A stretch of DNA of 64,000 bases, from positions 26,852-90,851 of the forward strand of contig CBFHMO010000001.1 in the NCBI GenBank assembly GCA_965656925.1. The letters are read 5' to 3'. This document shows positions 8,332 through 17,364 of the stretch, in pieces. This stretch comes from Patiriisocius sp965656925. Its GTDB lineage: Bacteria; Bacteroidota; Bacteroidia; Flavobacteriales; Flavobacteriaceae. The notes below the pieces were generated by a model, which did not search any database, was not told where the DNA came from, and was given only the letters and a program-made list of their open reading frames with translations. A program made the translations under genes and the position numbers. Positions within the stretch are counted from its first letter, which is position 1. Each line of letters starts with the position of its first letter.

Positions 8332-9777
8332 ATGAAAAAGTTAGGAATTTTATTTTTTGTCTTAACCATATCAACTGCGGCTCATGCCCAGGTAAAGAAA
8401 TGGACACTCTCAGAGTGTGTGCAATACGCCCTAGACAACAACATATCAGTAAAGCAAAGCGAATTAGATCTAGCAGCTACAGATATTGAAAAAATGTCTG
8501 CTACTGGAGCCTTTTTACCTTCATTAAATTTCAGCACCAATACCTCAGAGAATACAGGTTTAAGTTTCAACCCATTAACCAACAATGCACAGACCACCAC
8601 TTTTTTATCTGTAAATGGATCTGTAAATGTTGGATATACCGTTTTTGATGGTTTAAGAAATTATAGAAGAGTGCAACGAGCAGCATTATCTCAACTCTCT
8701 AGCCAGTATAGATTGGCGAAGATGAAAGATGATATTTCTTTATTTGTTGCAAATGGATACTTACAAGTATTGTTAAATAAAGCAAATGCCGCGGCAGTTA
8801 TTGCCCAAAATCAAGTAACCAAGCAGCAAATAGAACGCACCAAAAAACTTATAGATGCTGGTGTTTTGCCAAGAGGAGATCTGTTAGAGATTGATGCTAC
8901 AGATGCTGGCGAGCAGCAGCGTATTGCGGTGGCAGAAAACGCAGTTAAAATATCTTTAATTAGTTTGTCGCAATTACTACTTATAAAAGACTATGAAAAT
9001 TTTGACATTGTAGACGAAGACTATCAGGTGGTTAATAACGCCATAGCATTAAAAACTGTAGATGAGCTTATAGAAGGCGCAAAACAGACGCGCTCTGAGG
9101 TTAAAATTGCAGAGCAAAATGTAACTATTTCAGAAAAAGATTTGCAAATAGCAAAAGGTGCAAGCTTACCTACTTTAAACGCATTTTTTGGATATAACTC
9201 ACGTTACACCAATGCCACCTCCTTTACACAAGATCTGGATCCAGACAATCCTTTTATAACTCAAGAAATAGGTATTGTTGAGCAAACTGGACAATCTGTA
9301 GTTGGGCAATTTCCAAATACCATTAGTAGAGAAGTACAGGCAGATGATTTTATAGACCAGGCCTACCAGAATGATGGTATTAGTTATGGCTTGCAATTAA
9401 GTATACCTGTTTTTAACGCGTTCTCTGTACGGGCAAATGTAAGACGAAGTAAAATTTCTTTGGAAAGAAGTAAACTTCAGTTACAGCAAGCCGCTTTAGA
9501 TCTAGAGTCAAATGTCTATCAGGCATTTGTTGATGCGCAGGGATCAAGAAAAGCCTACCAGGCAGCTCAAAAATCTGTAACATCTCAAGAATTAGCCTAC
9601 CAATACGCAAAAGACAGATATGATGCAGGGGCAACAAATGCCTTTGATTTTAGTCAATCAAAACTCCGGTATGATAATGCACAGGTAGAGTTGAATAGAA
9701 GTAAATACGATTATATTTTTAAAATCAAGGTGTTGGAGTTATATTTCGGTATTCCAGCAACCGAGTTAAAATTTTAA
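8332..9777 (+). CDS. TolC family outer membrane efflux protein
   Basis: A 481-residue outer-membrane channel. A signal peptide ends in AHAQ (about residue 20); the mature start KKWTLSECVQYALDNNISVKQSEL is the standard TolC opening. Two long helical repeats follow, the second ending in AYQYAKDRYDAGATNAFDF and YDYIFKIKVLELYFG, matching the repeat end at about 165-180 (RTKKLIDAGVLPRGDLLE). It sits between two adaptor genes and is one base from the second. Confidence 0.92.
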   Translation: MKKLGILFFVLTISTAAHAQVKKWTLSECVQYALDNNISVKQSELDLAATDIEKMSATGAFLPSLNFSTNTSENTGLSFNPLTNNAQTTTFLSVNGSVNVGYTVFDGLRNYRRVQRAALSQLSSQYRLAKMKDDISLFVANGYLQVLLNKANAAAVIAQNQVTKQQIERTKKLIDAGVLPRGDLLEIDATDAGEQQRIAVAENAVKISLISLSQLLLIKDYENFDIVDEDYQVVNNAIALKTVDELIEGAKQTRSEVKIAEQNVTISEKDLQIAKGASLPTLNAFFGYNSRYTNATSFTQDLDPDNPFITQEIGIVEQTGQSVVGQFPNTISREVQADDFIDQAYQNDGISYGLQLSIPVFNAFSVRANVRRSKISLERSKLQLQQAALDLESNVYQAFVDAQGSRKAYQAAQKSVTSQELAYQYAKDRYDAGATNAFDFSQSKLRYDNAQVELNRSKYDYIFKIKVLELYFGIPATELKF

Positions 9778-9778
9778 T

Positions 9779-11056
9779 ATGAAGAAAAAAACACTTTTTT
9801 GGATTTTAGGTATTGTTATAGTGGTTTTAGTTGTTCTTATTGGTGGTAAAAAAGCAGGGATGTTTGGTAAAACCAAAAGAGGGAAAGAGGTTGAAATAGC
9901 AAAAATCACTCCTATAGATATTATTGAAACTGTAGCTGCTACAGGTAAAATCCAACCAGAGGTAGAAGTAGCACTTTCCTCTGAAGTTTCTGGAGAAATT
10001 ATCTCTCTTCCAATAAAAGAGGGGCAAGAAATTAAAAAAGGAGAATTACTTGTAAAGATCAATCCAGATTTAATACAAGCGGCGGTAAGTCAAAGCCAAG
10101 CTGGACTTCAAAACATCAAAGCACAATTAGCTCAAGCCGAGGCTTCAGCTAGAAATGCAAAAGCAAACTACCAAAGAAATAAAACACTCTTTGATAAGGG
10201 TGTTATTTCAAAATTAGATTGGGACCGCTCTATTGCAGAGTATGAAGGTGCACAGGCCAATGTAGAATCTGCTTTTTATAGCGTAAAGAGTGCAGCGGCA
10301 AGTTTAAAGCAGTCTCAAGATAATCTATCTAGAACCGCTATCTATGCGCCTATGTCTGGTACTATTTCAAGACTGGCTGTAGAACTGGGTGAGCGTGTGG
10401 TAGGAACCGCACAGATGGCCGGAACAGAAATTGTACGTGTTGCAGATTTAACGAACATGGAAGTTGAGGTAGATGTCAATGAAAATGATATTGTAAAAGT
10501 AAATGTTGGAGACCAAACCATTGTGGAGGTAGATGCCTATTTAAAGAGAGAATTTAGAGGTGAGGTTACAGAAATTGCAAACTCAGCCCTTACCGCGCTA
10601 TCTGCAGATCAGGTAACAAACTTTAAAGTAAAGGTTCGTATTTTACCTTCATCGTATGCAGATTTAACTCAGGGCAAGCCAGAGAGCTACTCCCCATTTC
10701 GTCCAGGAATGACAGCTACGGTAGATATCATTACTAATAAAAGAACTCAAATTATTGGGGTACCAATTAGTGCAGTGGTTATAAAAACAGATACTACATG
10801 TACCAAAGAAAAAATAAATAAAAAGAAGATCACCTCCAATAAACAAGAAAAATACGAAGTAGTTTTTGTTAAAAACGGAGAAAAAGCCGCCCTTAGAGTT
10901 ATTAAAACAGGAATCCAAGATGATAGTAATATCGAGGTTTTGTCTGGACTACTTGAAGGAGACGAAGTTATTACGGGACCCTACAATACGGTTACAAAAT
11001 CATTAAAGTGCGATGATTTAATAGATCTCAAACAAGAGCAAGAACAACAGGACTAA
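9779..11056 (+). CDS. HlyD/MacA-type periplasmic adaptor (second copy)
   Basis: A 425-residue membrane fusion protein with an N-terminal anchor (about 5-23), lipoyl halves (GKIQPEVEVALSSEVSGEII and IYAPMSGTISRLAVELGE), a central helical hairpin rich in Ala and Gln (about 90-185) and C-terminal barrel domains. A second adaptor in one MacAB-TolC operon suggests that each adaptor serves a different permease, or that both act together (inference). Its TAA shares one base with the ATG of tsaB. Confidence 0.9.
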   Translation: MKKKTLFWILGIVIVVLVVLIGGKKAGMFGKTKRGKEVEIAKITPIDIIETVAATGKIQPEVEVALSSEVSGEIISLPIKEGQEIKKGELLVKINPDLIQAAVSQSQAGLQNIKAQLAQAEASARNAKANYQRNKTLFDKGVISKLDWDRSIAEYEGAQANVESAFYSVKSAAASLKQSQDNLSRTAIYAPMSGTISRLAVELGERVVGTAQMAGTEIVRVADLTNMEVEVDVNENDIVKVNVGDQTIVEVDAYLKREFRGEVTEIANSALTALSADQVTNFKVKVRILPSSYADLTQGKPESYSPFRPGMTATVDIITNKRTQIIGVPISAVVIKTDTTCTKEKINKKKITSNKQEKYEVVFVKNGEKAALRVIKTGIQDDSNIEVLSGLLEGDEVITGPYNTVTKSLKCDDLIDLKQEQEQQD

Positions 11057-11724
11057 TGGCAACAATACTTTGCATAGAAACGGCCACAAAAAACTGCTCT
11101 GTAGCCCTCAGTGTAAATGGAAAGGTTATTGCTTTACAGGAAGATAATCTTAAAAATGAACCTGGCAAGCATTTTTCTCATGCAGAAAAATTACAAGGGT
11201 ACATCACTCAGGTTTTAGACCAAGCCAATATTTCAAAAAATGATTTGCAAGCCATAGCAGTAAGCAAAGGGCCAGGATCTTATACGGGCCTTAGAATTGG
11301 TGTTTCTGCCGCAAAAGGCCTTTGTTACGCACTGGATATTCCATTACTTGCTATTTCTACACTAGGCTCATTGGCAAGCCAGGTTACGGGTTCTGTTGTG
11401 GTGCCTATGTTGGATGCAAGAAGAATGGAGGTTTACAGTGCTGTGTTTTCTTCTGAGATGGACCAAATTAGAGACATACAGGCCCAAATTATAACACAAG
11501 ATTCTTTTAACACCTATCTTAATCAGGGCATGGTGACATTTATTGGTGACGGTGTAGAGAAATTTGAAGCGGTATGTGCCCACCCAAATGCAGTTTTTAT
11601 TAAAAATGCACTGCCTTCTGCTTCACAAATGGCCCAGATTGCAACACTTAAATTTACTCAAAATGATACTCAAGATGTTGCTTATTTTGAACCTTATTAC
11701 CTAAAAGATTTTATTTCTCTATAA
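11056..11724 (+). CDS. tsaB: tRNA N6-threonylcarbamoyladenosine biosynthesis protein TsaB
   Basis: A 222-residue ASKHA-fold protein, the non-catalytic partner of TsaD in making t6A37 on ANN-decoding tRNAs. The start MATILCIETATKNCSVAL and the motif SKGPGSYTGLRIGVSAAKGL are diagnostic, and the length is normal. It is translationally coupled to the upstream efflux adaptor (TAATG), a housekeeping gene riding on an efflux operon. Confidence 0.93.
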   Translation: MATILCIETATKNCSVALSVNGKVIALQEDNLKNEPGKHFSHAEKLQGYITQVLDQANISKNDLQAIAVSKGPGSYTGLRIGVSAAKGLCYALDIPLLAISTLGSLASQVTGSVVVPMLDARRMEVYSAVFSSEMDQIRDIQAQIITQDSFNTYLNQGMVTFIGDGVEKFEAVCAHPNAVFIKNALPSASQMAQIATLKFTQNDTQDVAYFEPYYLKDFISL

Positions 11725-11802
11725 CTGGCTAGTTGTTTTGTTTCATTATATGATGGTTAATATTTCATTGGCTACCGGTCAATAAATCAACTCAATTATA
11801 CG

Positions 11803-11810
11803 TATTTTTA
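11803..11810 (+). promoter_or_regulatory. Possible -7 box immediately before the flavoprotein start
   Basis: TATTTTTA at 11803-11810 is one base off TAnnTTTG. It ends 4 bases before the GTG start codon at 11815, which would place the transcript start at or beside the start codon. I see no convincing -33 element. Confidence 0.35.
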
Positions 11811-11814
11811 ACAC

Positions 11815-13056
11815 GTGGATACAAACGCATTTGATGTTATAGTAATTGGTGGTGGTGCGGCAGGTTTTTTTGCTGCAATCAATCTTAAAACCAAGGCTCC
11901 AAATCTTAAAGTTGCTATTTTAGAGAGAGGGAGTCAAGTGCTTACAAAAGTTAAAATTTCTGGAGGTGGTAGATGTAATGTTACCCATGGGGAGTTTATA
12001 CCCAGTGAGCTTTCCAAAAACTACCCAAGAGGAGAAAAAGAACTGCTGGGTCCTTTTCATACTTTTATGACTGGAGATACCCTTGCTTGGTTTGAAGAGA
12101 GAGGTGTAAAGATAAAGATGGAAGAAGATGGAAGAATGTTTCCAGTGTCTAACACTTCACAAACAATCATAGATTGTTTTTTAAACCAAATAGCTACTTT
12201 GGGTGTTTCTCTTTTAAAAGAGCATCCTGTCAAAGAAATTCATAAATTAGAACATAGTTGGAGCGTAACAACTACCAATAAAACACTCTTGGCTCAAAAG
12301 ATTGTTATTGCTACAGGATCTAATCCAAAAATATGGAATATTTTAAGCGCCTTAAATCATACCATTATTGCTCCTGTTGCTTCTTTATTTACCTTCAATA
12401 TTAAGGATCAAAGAATTTTGGATCTTCCGGGTGTGTCCTCGCAGGTTAGTATTAAAGTAATGGATCAAAAGAACAAGGTTGTCTTGCAAAGTGAGGGTCC
12501 TTTACTTATTACACATTGGGGTATGAGTGGCCCTGCTATTTTAAAGCTTTCTGCCTGGGGAGCAAGGATTTTAGAAGCCTTAGACTATACATTTACTATT
12601 GTTGTGAATTGGTTGTTAGACCAAAATCAAGAAGATGTTTTACGCCGCTTGCTAAAACTTAAAACAAAACACCCAAAGCAAACCATAGCCAAGTATCCTC
12701 AATTTGATATTCCAAAACGCTTGTGGCAAAGTATTGTAAAAACAAGTGGTATTACTCCTGTAGAGATTTGGGCAGATATACCAAAGAGCAAACTTCAAAA
12801 CCTTGCACAGCAACTTACTCAATCTTATTTTGAGGTATCTGGTAAAAGCACCTTTAAAGAAGAGTTTGTAACCGCTGGAGGAGTCGCTTTGGAGGAGGTT
12901 AATTTTAAAACATTTGAGAGTAAGGTACACCCTAATTTATATTTTGCTGGAGAGGTAATAAATGTTGATGCCATTACTGGAGGGTTTAATTTTCAGAACG
13001 CTTGGACGAGCGCCTATATCGTCTCAAAGGCAATTTCTCTAGACCTGCAGCAGTAA
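11815..13056 (+). CDS. HI0933/YhiN family NAD(P)/FAD-dependent oxidoreductase
   Basis: A 413-residue cytoplasmic flavoprotein of unknown substrate. The FAD dinucleotide motif is VIVIGGGAAGFFAA near the N-terminus. The family signature VKISGGGRCNVTH follows at about 51-63, and the C-terminal FAD contact NLYFAGEVINVDAITGGFNF is intact. The length is typical. The GTG start is chosen because the dinucleotide motif begins 8 residues later and no ATG precedes it. Confidence 0.88.
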   Translation: MDTNAFDVIVIGGGAAGFFAAINLKTKAPNLKVAILERGSQVLTKVKISGGGRCNVTHGEFIPSELSKNYPRGEKELLGPFHTFMTGDTLAWFEERGVKIKMEEDGRMFPVSNTSQTIIDCFLNQIATLGVSLLKEHPVKEIHKLEHSWSVTTTNKTLLAQKIVIATGSNPKIWNILSALNHTIIAPVASLFTFNIKDQRILDLPGVSSQVSIKVMDQKNKVVLQSEGPLLITHWGMSGPAILKLSAWGARILEALDYTFTIVVNWLLDQNQEDVLRRLLKLKTKHPKQTIAKYPQFDIPKRLWQSIVKTSGITPVEIWADIPKSKLQNLAQQLTQSYFEVSGKSTFKEEFVTAGGVALEEVNFKTFESKVHPNLYFAGEVINVDAITGGFNFQNAWTSAYIVSKAISLDLQQ

Positions 13057-13072
13057 AAGAAAGCTATTTGCG

Positions 13073-13080
13073 TATCTTTA
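13073..13080 (+). promoter_or_regulatory. Possible -7 box for mvaD
   Basis: TATCTTTA, one base off TAnnTTTG, 37 bases before the mvaD ATG. A TTG at 13068-13070 is too close to serve as its -33 element, so the call is weak. Confidence 0.35.
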
Positions 13081-13117
13081 CCTTTTAAATTTTTGCCCTC
13101 TAATATACGGCCCATTT

Positions 13118-14209
13118 ATGACCATTGAAGATTTTATTCCGCCACCTTATACAGAAATAGCCGAAAACGCAAGTGTCTCTTATCAATCACCAAGTAACAT
13201 AGCACTAGTGAAATACTGGGGAAAGTACGGCCAGCAACTTCCTCAAAACGCTTCTATAAGTTTCACACTAAGTAAGTGTAAAAGTGAAACTACCCTGGAG
13301 TATGAAAAAAAGACCAAAGGCGGCTTTGATTTTAAGGTCTATCTTGATGGTGTGCGGGAAGAAGGTTTTGAGCCTAAAATTCATAAATTTTTTCAACGCG
13401 TAGAAAAATACATTCCTTTTGTTGATGAGTATAGCTTTGTAATTAAAACACAAAACACCTTTCCTCACAGCAGTGGTATTGCTAGTTCTGCAAGCGGAAT
13501 GAGCGCACTATCAATGTGTCTTGTAGCGCTGGAGTGTCAATTAAATAACAGCAAAAATGCGCCACTGCAAAACAAAGAGTACCAGTTACAAAAAGCATCT
13601 TTTCTTGCCCGTTTAGGTTCGGGAAGTGCCGCTAGAAGCATTAACGGCCCTCTAGTTGTTTGGGGTGCACATCCAAAGATTAAAGGGAGTAGCGACCTTT
13701 TTGGCACTCCATATCCTTATAAAGTACATGAAAATTTCAGTAAGTATCATGATACTATTTTGTTAGTAGATAAAGCACAGAAGCAGGTGAGTAGTACTGT
13801 GGGTCATGATTTGATGCACAATAACCCCTATGCCACCCAGCGTTTTGAGAAAGCAAATAGCAATTTAGGGCAACTTGTTTCTATTTTCGAATCTGGTGAT
13901 TTAGATTCTTTTATAGCCCTTGTTGAGAGCGAGGCGTTGCAGTTACACGCAATGATGATGGCCAGTTCTCCGTATTTTATTTTAATGAAACCAAACACCC
14001 TGGAGATTATTGATAGTATCTGGAACTACAGAAAAACAACAAACAGCAAGGTCTGTTTTACCTTAGATGCAGGTGCTAATGTGCATGTATTATATCCGTC
14101 AAGCGAAAAAAAGCAAGTGCAACAATTTATTAAAAACGAGCTTTCTAAGTACTGTAAAGACGGAACTTACATTGATGATGTTGCAGGTATTGGAGCCTCT
14201 GCTATCTAG
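13118..14209 (+). CDS. mvaD: Diphosphomevalonate decarboxylase
   Basis: A 363-residue GHMP-superfamily enzyme that converts mevalonate 5-diphosphate to isopentenyl diphosphate with ATP. The opening SPSNIALVKYWGKYGQQLP is the diagnostic substrate-binding segment, and the phosphate loop HSSGIASSASGMSALS follows at about 115-130. GSGSAARSINGP and a late LDAGANVHVLYP are also conserved. Mevalonate kinase follows after 125 bases, and a UbiA prenyltransferase comes next. Some homologues act on mevalonate 5-phosphate instead; sequence inspection alone does not exclude this. Confidence 0.92.
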   Translation: MTIEDFIPPPYTEIAENASVSYQSPSNIALVKYWGKYGQQLPQNASISFTLSKCKSETTLEYEKKTKGGFDFKVYLDGVREEGFEPKIHKFFQRVEKYIPFVDEYSFVIKTQNTFPHSSGIASSASGMSALSMCLVALECQLNNSKNAPLQNKEYQLQKASFLARLGSGSAARSINGPLVVWGAHPKIKGSSDLFGTPYPYKVHENFSKYHDTILLVDKAQKQVSSTVGHDLMHNNPYATQRFEKANSNLGQLVSIFESGDLDSFIALVESEALQLHAMMMASSPYFILMKPNTLEIIDSIWNYRKTTNSKVCFTLDAGANVHVLYPSSEKKQVQQFIKNELSKYCKDGTYIDDVAGIGASAI

Positions 14210-14298
14210 TGTTGTTTTATAAGTTGTAACCTAACAGCCATAGTGTATTTTGTGTTTGTTTTTAGGATTTTCATAACAATATATTTGCTGTTTTAGAG

Positions 14299-14306
14299 TA
14301 TCTTTG
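14299..14306 (+). promoter_or_regulatory. -7 box for the mevalonate kinase gene
   Basis: TATCTTTG is an exact match to TAnnTTTG, 28 bases before the ATG at 14335. The nearest TTTG upstream (14284-14287) is too close for a normal -33 element. Confidence 0.5.
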
Positions 14307-14334
14307 TATCTTTAATGGTATAATACAAGTATTT

Positions 14335-15273
14335 ATGAAAGGTCCCCTTTTTTATTCAAAAATATTACTCTTCGGAGAGTATGGTATTATCAAAGACTCA
14401 AAAGGACTTTCTATCCCTTACAATTTTTTTAAAGGTGCCTTAAAAACAGATACTCAACCAACAGATCTTACTACAAGTTCTAACAAGAATCTGCATCACT
14501 TTGCAGGGTATTTAAAACAACTTCAACAAGACAACCCCGAGCTTGTTGCCTTTAATATAGAGGCATTGCAAAATGACATCAATCAAGGGATGTATTTTGA
14601 CAGCAGTATTCCTCAGGGATATGGCGTTGGGAGTAGCGGCGCACTTGTTGCAGCTATTTATGATAAATACGCAACACAAAAAATTACTGTACTTGAAAAT
14701 TTAACCCGTGAAAAGTTACTAGCATTAAAGAAAATTTTTGCGTCCATGGAATCTTTTTTTCATGGAAAATCTTCTGGTCTTGACCCATTAAATAGTTATT
14801 TAAGCCTTCCTATACTTATCAATAGCACTGAAGATATAGAGAGTGCAAACATACCTTCTCAAACAATAGACGGCAAAGGTGCTGTGTTTTTATTAGACAC
14901 AGGTATCGTTGGAGAAACAGCTCCTATGGTTCACATCTTTATGGAGAAAATGAAACAAGAGGGCTTTAGAAATATGTTAAAAAATCAATTTGTAAAACAT
15001 ACAGATGCCTGTGTGCATGATTTTTTAAAAGGAGATGTAAATTCTCTTTTCTCTAATGTGAAGCAACTCTCTAAAATAGTGTTGGATAATTTTAAACCAA
15101 TGATCCCTAAAGCTTTTCAATCGCTTTGGAAAAAAGGGATTGAAACCAATACTTACTACTTAAAGCTTTGCGGCTCGGGAGGCGGAGGGTACATGTTAGG
15201 ATTTACCGAAGACATTGACAAGGCACGAAAAGCACTTAAGGGACATACCTTGGAAGTGGTTTATAATTTCTAG
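14335..15273 (+). CDS. Mevalonate kinase-like GHMP kinase
   Basis: A 312-residue cytoplasmic GHMP kinase expected to phosphorylate mevalonate. The N-terminal LFYSKILLFGEYGII is the substrate-binding start typical of mevalonate kinases. The ATP loop is PQGYGVGSSGALVAAIY (about 95-111), followed by GKSSGLDPLNSYLSLP (about 145-160) and the third motif KLCGSGGGGYMLGF. It lies between mvaD and a UbiA prenyltransferase, which supports an isoprenoid role. It is distinct from the GYDIA-type kinase at 42533-43438. Confidence 0.85.
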   Translation: MKGPLFYSKILLFGEYGIIKDSKGLSIPYNFFKGALKTDTQPTDLTTSSNKNLHHFAGYLKQLQQDNPELVAFNIEALQNDINQGMYFDSSIPQGYGVGSSGALVAAIYDKYATQKITVLENLTREKLLALKKIFASMESFFHGKSSGLDPLNSYLSLPILINSTEDIESANIPSQTIDGKGAVFLLDTGIVGETAPMVHIFMEKMKQEGFRNMLKNQFVKHTDACVHDFLKGDVNSLFSNVKQLSKIVLDNFKPMIPKAFQSLWKKGIETNTYYLKLCGSGGGGYMLGFTEDIDKARKALKGHTLEVVYNF

Positions 15274-15298
15274 ATAACACTCAATTTATTTCATCTTT

Positions 15299-16204
15299 AT
15301 GTTAAGCAGAAAACAAAAACACATCATGTTAAAGTTTTTTAGCTTGTTCTCTGTTGTAAGGGGTTATAATATTTTGGTTATTATTCTAGCCCAATACCTT
15401 ACTTCAATATATATCTTGGCACCCAATCTACCTCTTGGTGATGTTCTTTTTGATGTCAATGTACTAATGTTAGTTTTATCCTCAGCTGCAGCGATTGCCG
15501 CAGGATATATCATCAACAGTTTTTATGACAGTGATAAAGATCTTATCAATAGGCCAACTAAAACAGTTTTGGACAGATTGGTGAGCCAAAACACAAAGTT
15601 ATCTGGTTACTTTATTCTGAATTGTCTTTCTCTTGTCTTTGCAAGCTACGTATCTTTTAAAGCAGTGTTGTTTTTTTTGGTTTACATTTTTGCAATTTGG
15701 TTTTATTCTCACAAACTCAAGAAGTTTTTATTTATAGGAAACCTTACCGCTGCCATTTTAGCGGTTATTCCCTTTTTTGCAGTGTTTATTTACTATCAAA
15801 ATTTCAATAATGTAATCTTTGTTCATGCTACCTTCTTGTTTTTACTCATTGCCATGAAAGAGCTTACCAAAGATTTAGAGAACATCAAAGGTGACCTGGC
15901 TCAAAATTACAAAACCATTCCGGTTGTATACGGAGTTGTTGTAACCAAAACGATGCTTACCGCTCTGAGTATTGCCACGTTAATTCCTGCTGTATTATTA
16001 CTGCTTTATTTTTCAATAGGATACATGGATTATTATTTCTACGGTAGTATTATAGCGCTAGTGTTTTTTGATATTTATCTCTGGAAATCTAGTAAAAGAA
16101 ACCATTTTCTTACATTACACAATGTGTTGAAATTAATCATTGTGACAGGTGTATTTAGTATTGTTTTGATAGATGTACACCTGGTATTGAGCAGGGTTTT
16201 TTAA
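15299..16204 (+). CDS. UbiA-family prenyltransferase (GGGP geranylgeranyltransferase-like)
   Basis: A 301-residue integral membrane prenyltransferase with about eight or nine membrane segments. Both Asp-rich motifs are intact: NSFYDSDKD (73-81) with the adjacent LINRP, and KDLENIKGD (191-199). Bacteroidota members of this subgroup are usually named geranylgeranylglycerol-phosphate geranylgeranyltransferase, but the prenyl acceptor cannot be read from the sequence. It follows mevalonate kinase by 25 bases, matching the need for an isoprenoid diphosphate donor. Confidence 0.8.
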   Translation: MLSRKQKHIMLKFFSLFSVVRGYNILVIILAQYLTSIYILAPNLPLGDVLFDVNVLMLVLSSAAAIAAGYIINSFYDSDKDLINRPTKTVLDRLVSQNTKLSGYFILNCLSLVFASYVSFKAVLFFLVYIFAIWFYSHKLKKFLFIGNLTAAILAVIPFFAVFIYYQNFNNVIFVHATFLFLLIAMKELTKDLENIKGDLAQNYKTIPVVYGVVVTKTMLTALSIATLIPAVLLLLYFSIGYMDYYFYGSIIALVFFDIYLWKSSKRNHFLTLHNVLKLIIVTGVFSIVLIDVHLVLSRVF

Positions 16205-16250
16205 GTTATTTTGTTTGGGCTTGATGTAATAAAATTACTAACTTGGTGCC

Positions 16251-17222
16251 ATGGAAAATGAAAATTTACTTAATGTAGCATTATCTCAAATTGCCCCTGT
16301 ATGGTTAGACAAAGAGGCCACGCTGCAAAAAATATATTTCCAAATACAACAAGCGGCAACTCGTAACACAGAACTTATTGTTTTTGGTGAGGGAGTGTTG
16401 CCAGGCTACCCGTTTTGGCTTGCCTTGGCAGATGGCGCCCACTGGAATACTTCCCTAAATAAAGAGCTTTATGCTCATTATCTTCGTAATTCTATCACCA
16501 TAGAAAATGGTGATTTAGACCACATATGCGCTTTGGCAAAAAAACATCACATGGCAATCTATTTGGGTATTATAGAGCGCCCATTAGATAGAGGTGGCCA
16601 TAGTGTTTACGCCTCTTTGGTGTATGTTAATCAACAAGGTGAAATTCAATCTGTACACCGCAAATTACAACCCACCTATGATGAGCGTTTGGCATGGGCA
16701 CCCGGAGATGGAAACGGCCTGAAAGTGCACTCACTCAAACAATTTACCTTAGGTGGGCTAAACTGCTGGGAAAACTGGATGCCTTTGCCAAGAGCCGCTT
16801 TATATGGGCAAGGCGAGAACCTGCACGTTGCTGTCTGGCCAGGAAGCGATCATAACACCAAAGATATAACCAGATTTATAGCAAGAGAGTCTCGCAGTTT
16901 CGTGATTTCTGTTTCTGCCTTGATGTCTAAAAGTGATTTTCCTTTACAGACTCCTCATTATTCAAAAATCACAGAAAATTGCCCAGATATATTGGCAAAT
17001 GGAGGTAGCTGTATTGCAGGTCCAGATGGCGAGTGGATTTTGGAGCCAGACATCCACACAGATGGGAATATCTACCAAACCCTAGATTTTAATAAAGTCT
17101 ACCAAGAGCGCCATAATTTTGATCCTGTAGGGCATTATTCTCGACCAGATGTCACCAAATTAACGGTAAATACACAGCGGCAATCTACCATTAGTCTTGT
17201 TGATTCTAAAGAGCAGTTATAG
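16251..17222 (+). CDS. Nitrilase-superfamily carbon-nitrogen hydrolase
   Basis: A 323-residue cytoplasmic hydrolase with the complete Glu-Lys-Cys triad: E47 in VFGEGVLPGYP, K138 in HRKLQPT and C172 in LNCWENWMPLPR. The sequence around the cysteine resembles true nitrilases more than amidases, suggesting an organic nitrile substrate, but this is inference. It starts 46 bases after the UbiA gene and has no other metabolic neighbour that hints at a substrate. Confidence 0.85.
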   Translation: MENENLLNVALSQIAPVWLDKEATLQKIYFQIQQAATRNTELIVFGEGVLPGYPFWLALADGAHWNTSLNKELYAHYLRNSITIENGDLDHICALAKKHHMAIYLGIIERPLDRGGHSVYASLVYVNQQGEIQSVHRKLQPTYDERLAWAPGDGNGLKVHSLKQFTLGGLNCWENWMPLPRAALYGQGENLHVAVWPGSDHNTKDITRFIARESRSFVISVSALMSKSDFPLQTPHYSKITENCPDILANGGSCIAGPDGEWILEPDIHTDGNIYQTLDFNKVYQERHNFDPVGHYSRPDVTKLTVNTQRQSTISLVDSKEQL

Positions 17223-17316
17223 GTTAGGATTTTACTTACCATAGGTTCTTTATTTACACCATTTTTGTTTCTATTATTGAACATTAAGGAATCAATGAAA
17301 TTATTAAATTAAAGCG

Positions 17317-17324
17317 TATCTTTG
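17317..17324 (+). promoter_or_regulatory. -7 box for the pseudouridine synthase gene
   Basis: TATCTTTG is an exact match to TAnnTTTG, 40 bases before the ATG. No clear -33 TTG is seen at the normal distance. Confidence 0.5.
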
Positions 17325-17364
17325 CGCCCAATTTAAAATCACCTGGATTCCAGGAATTTACATC

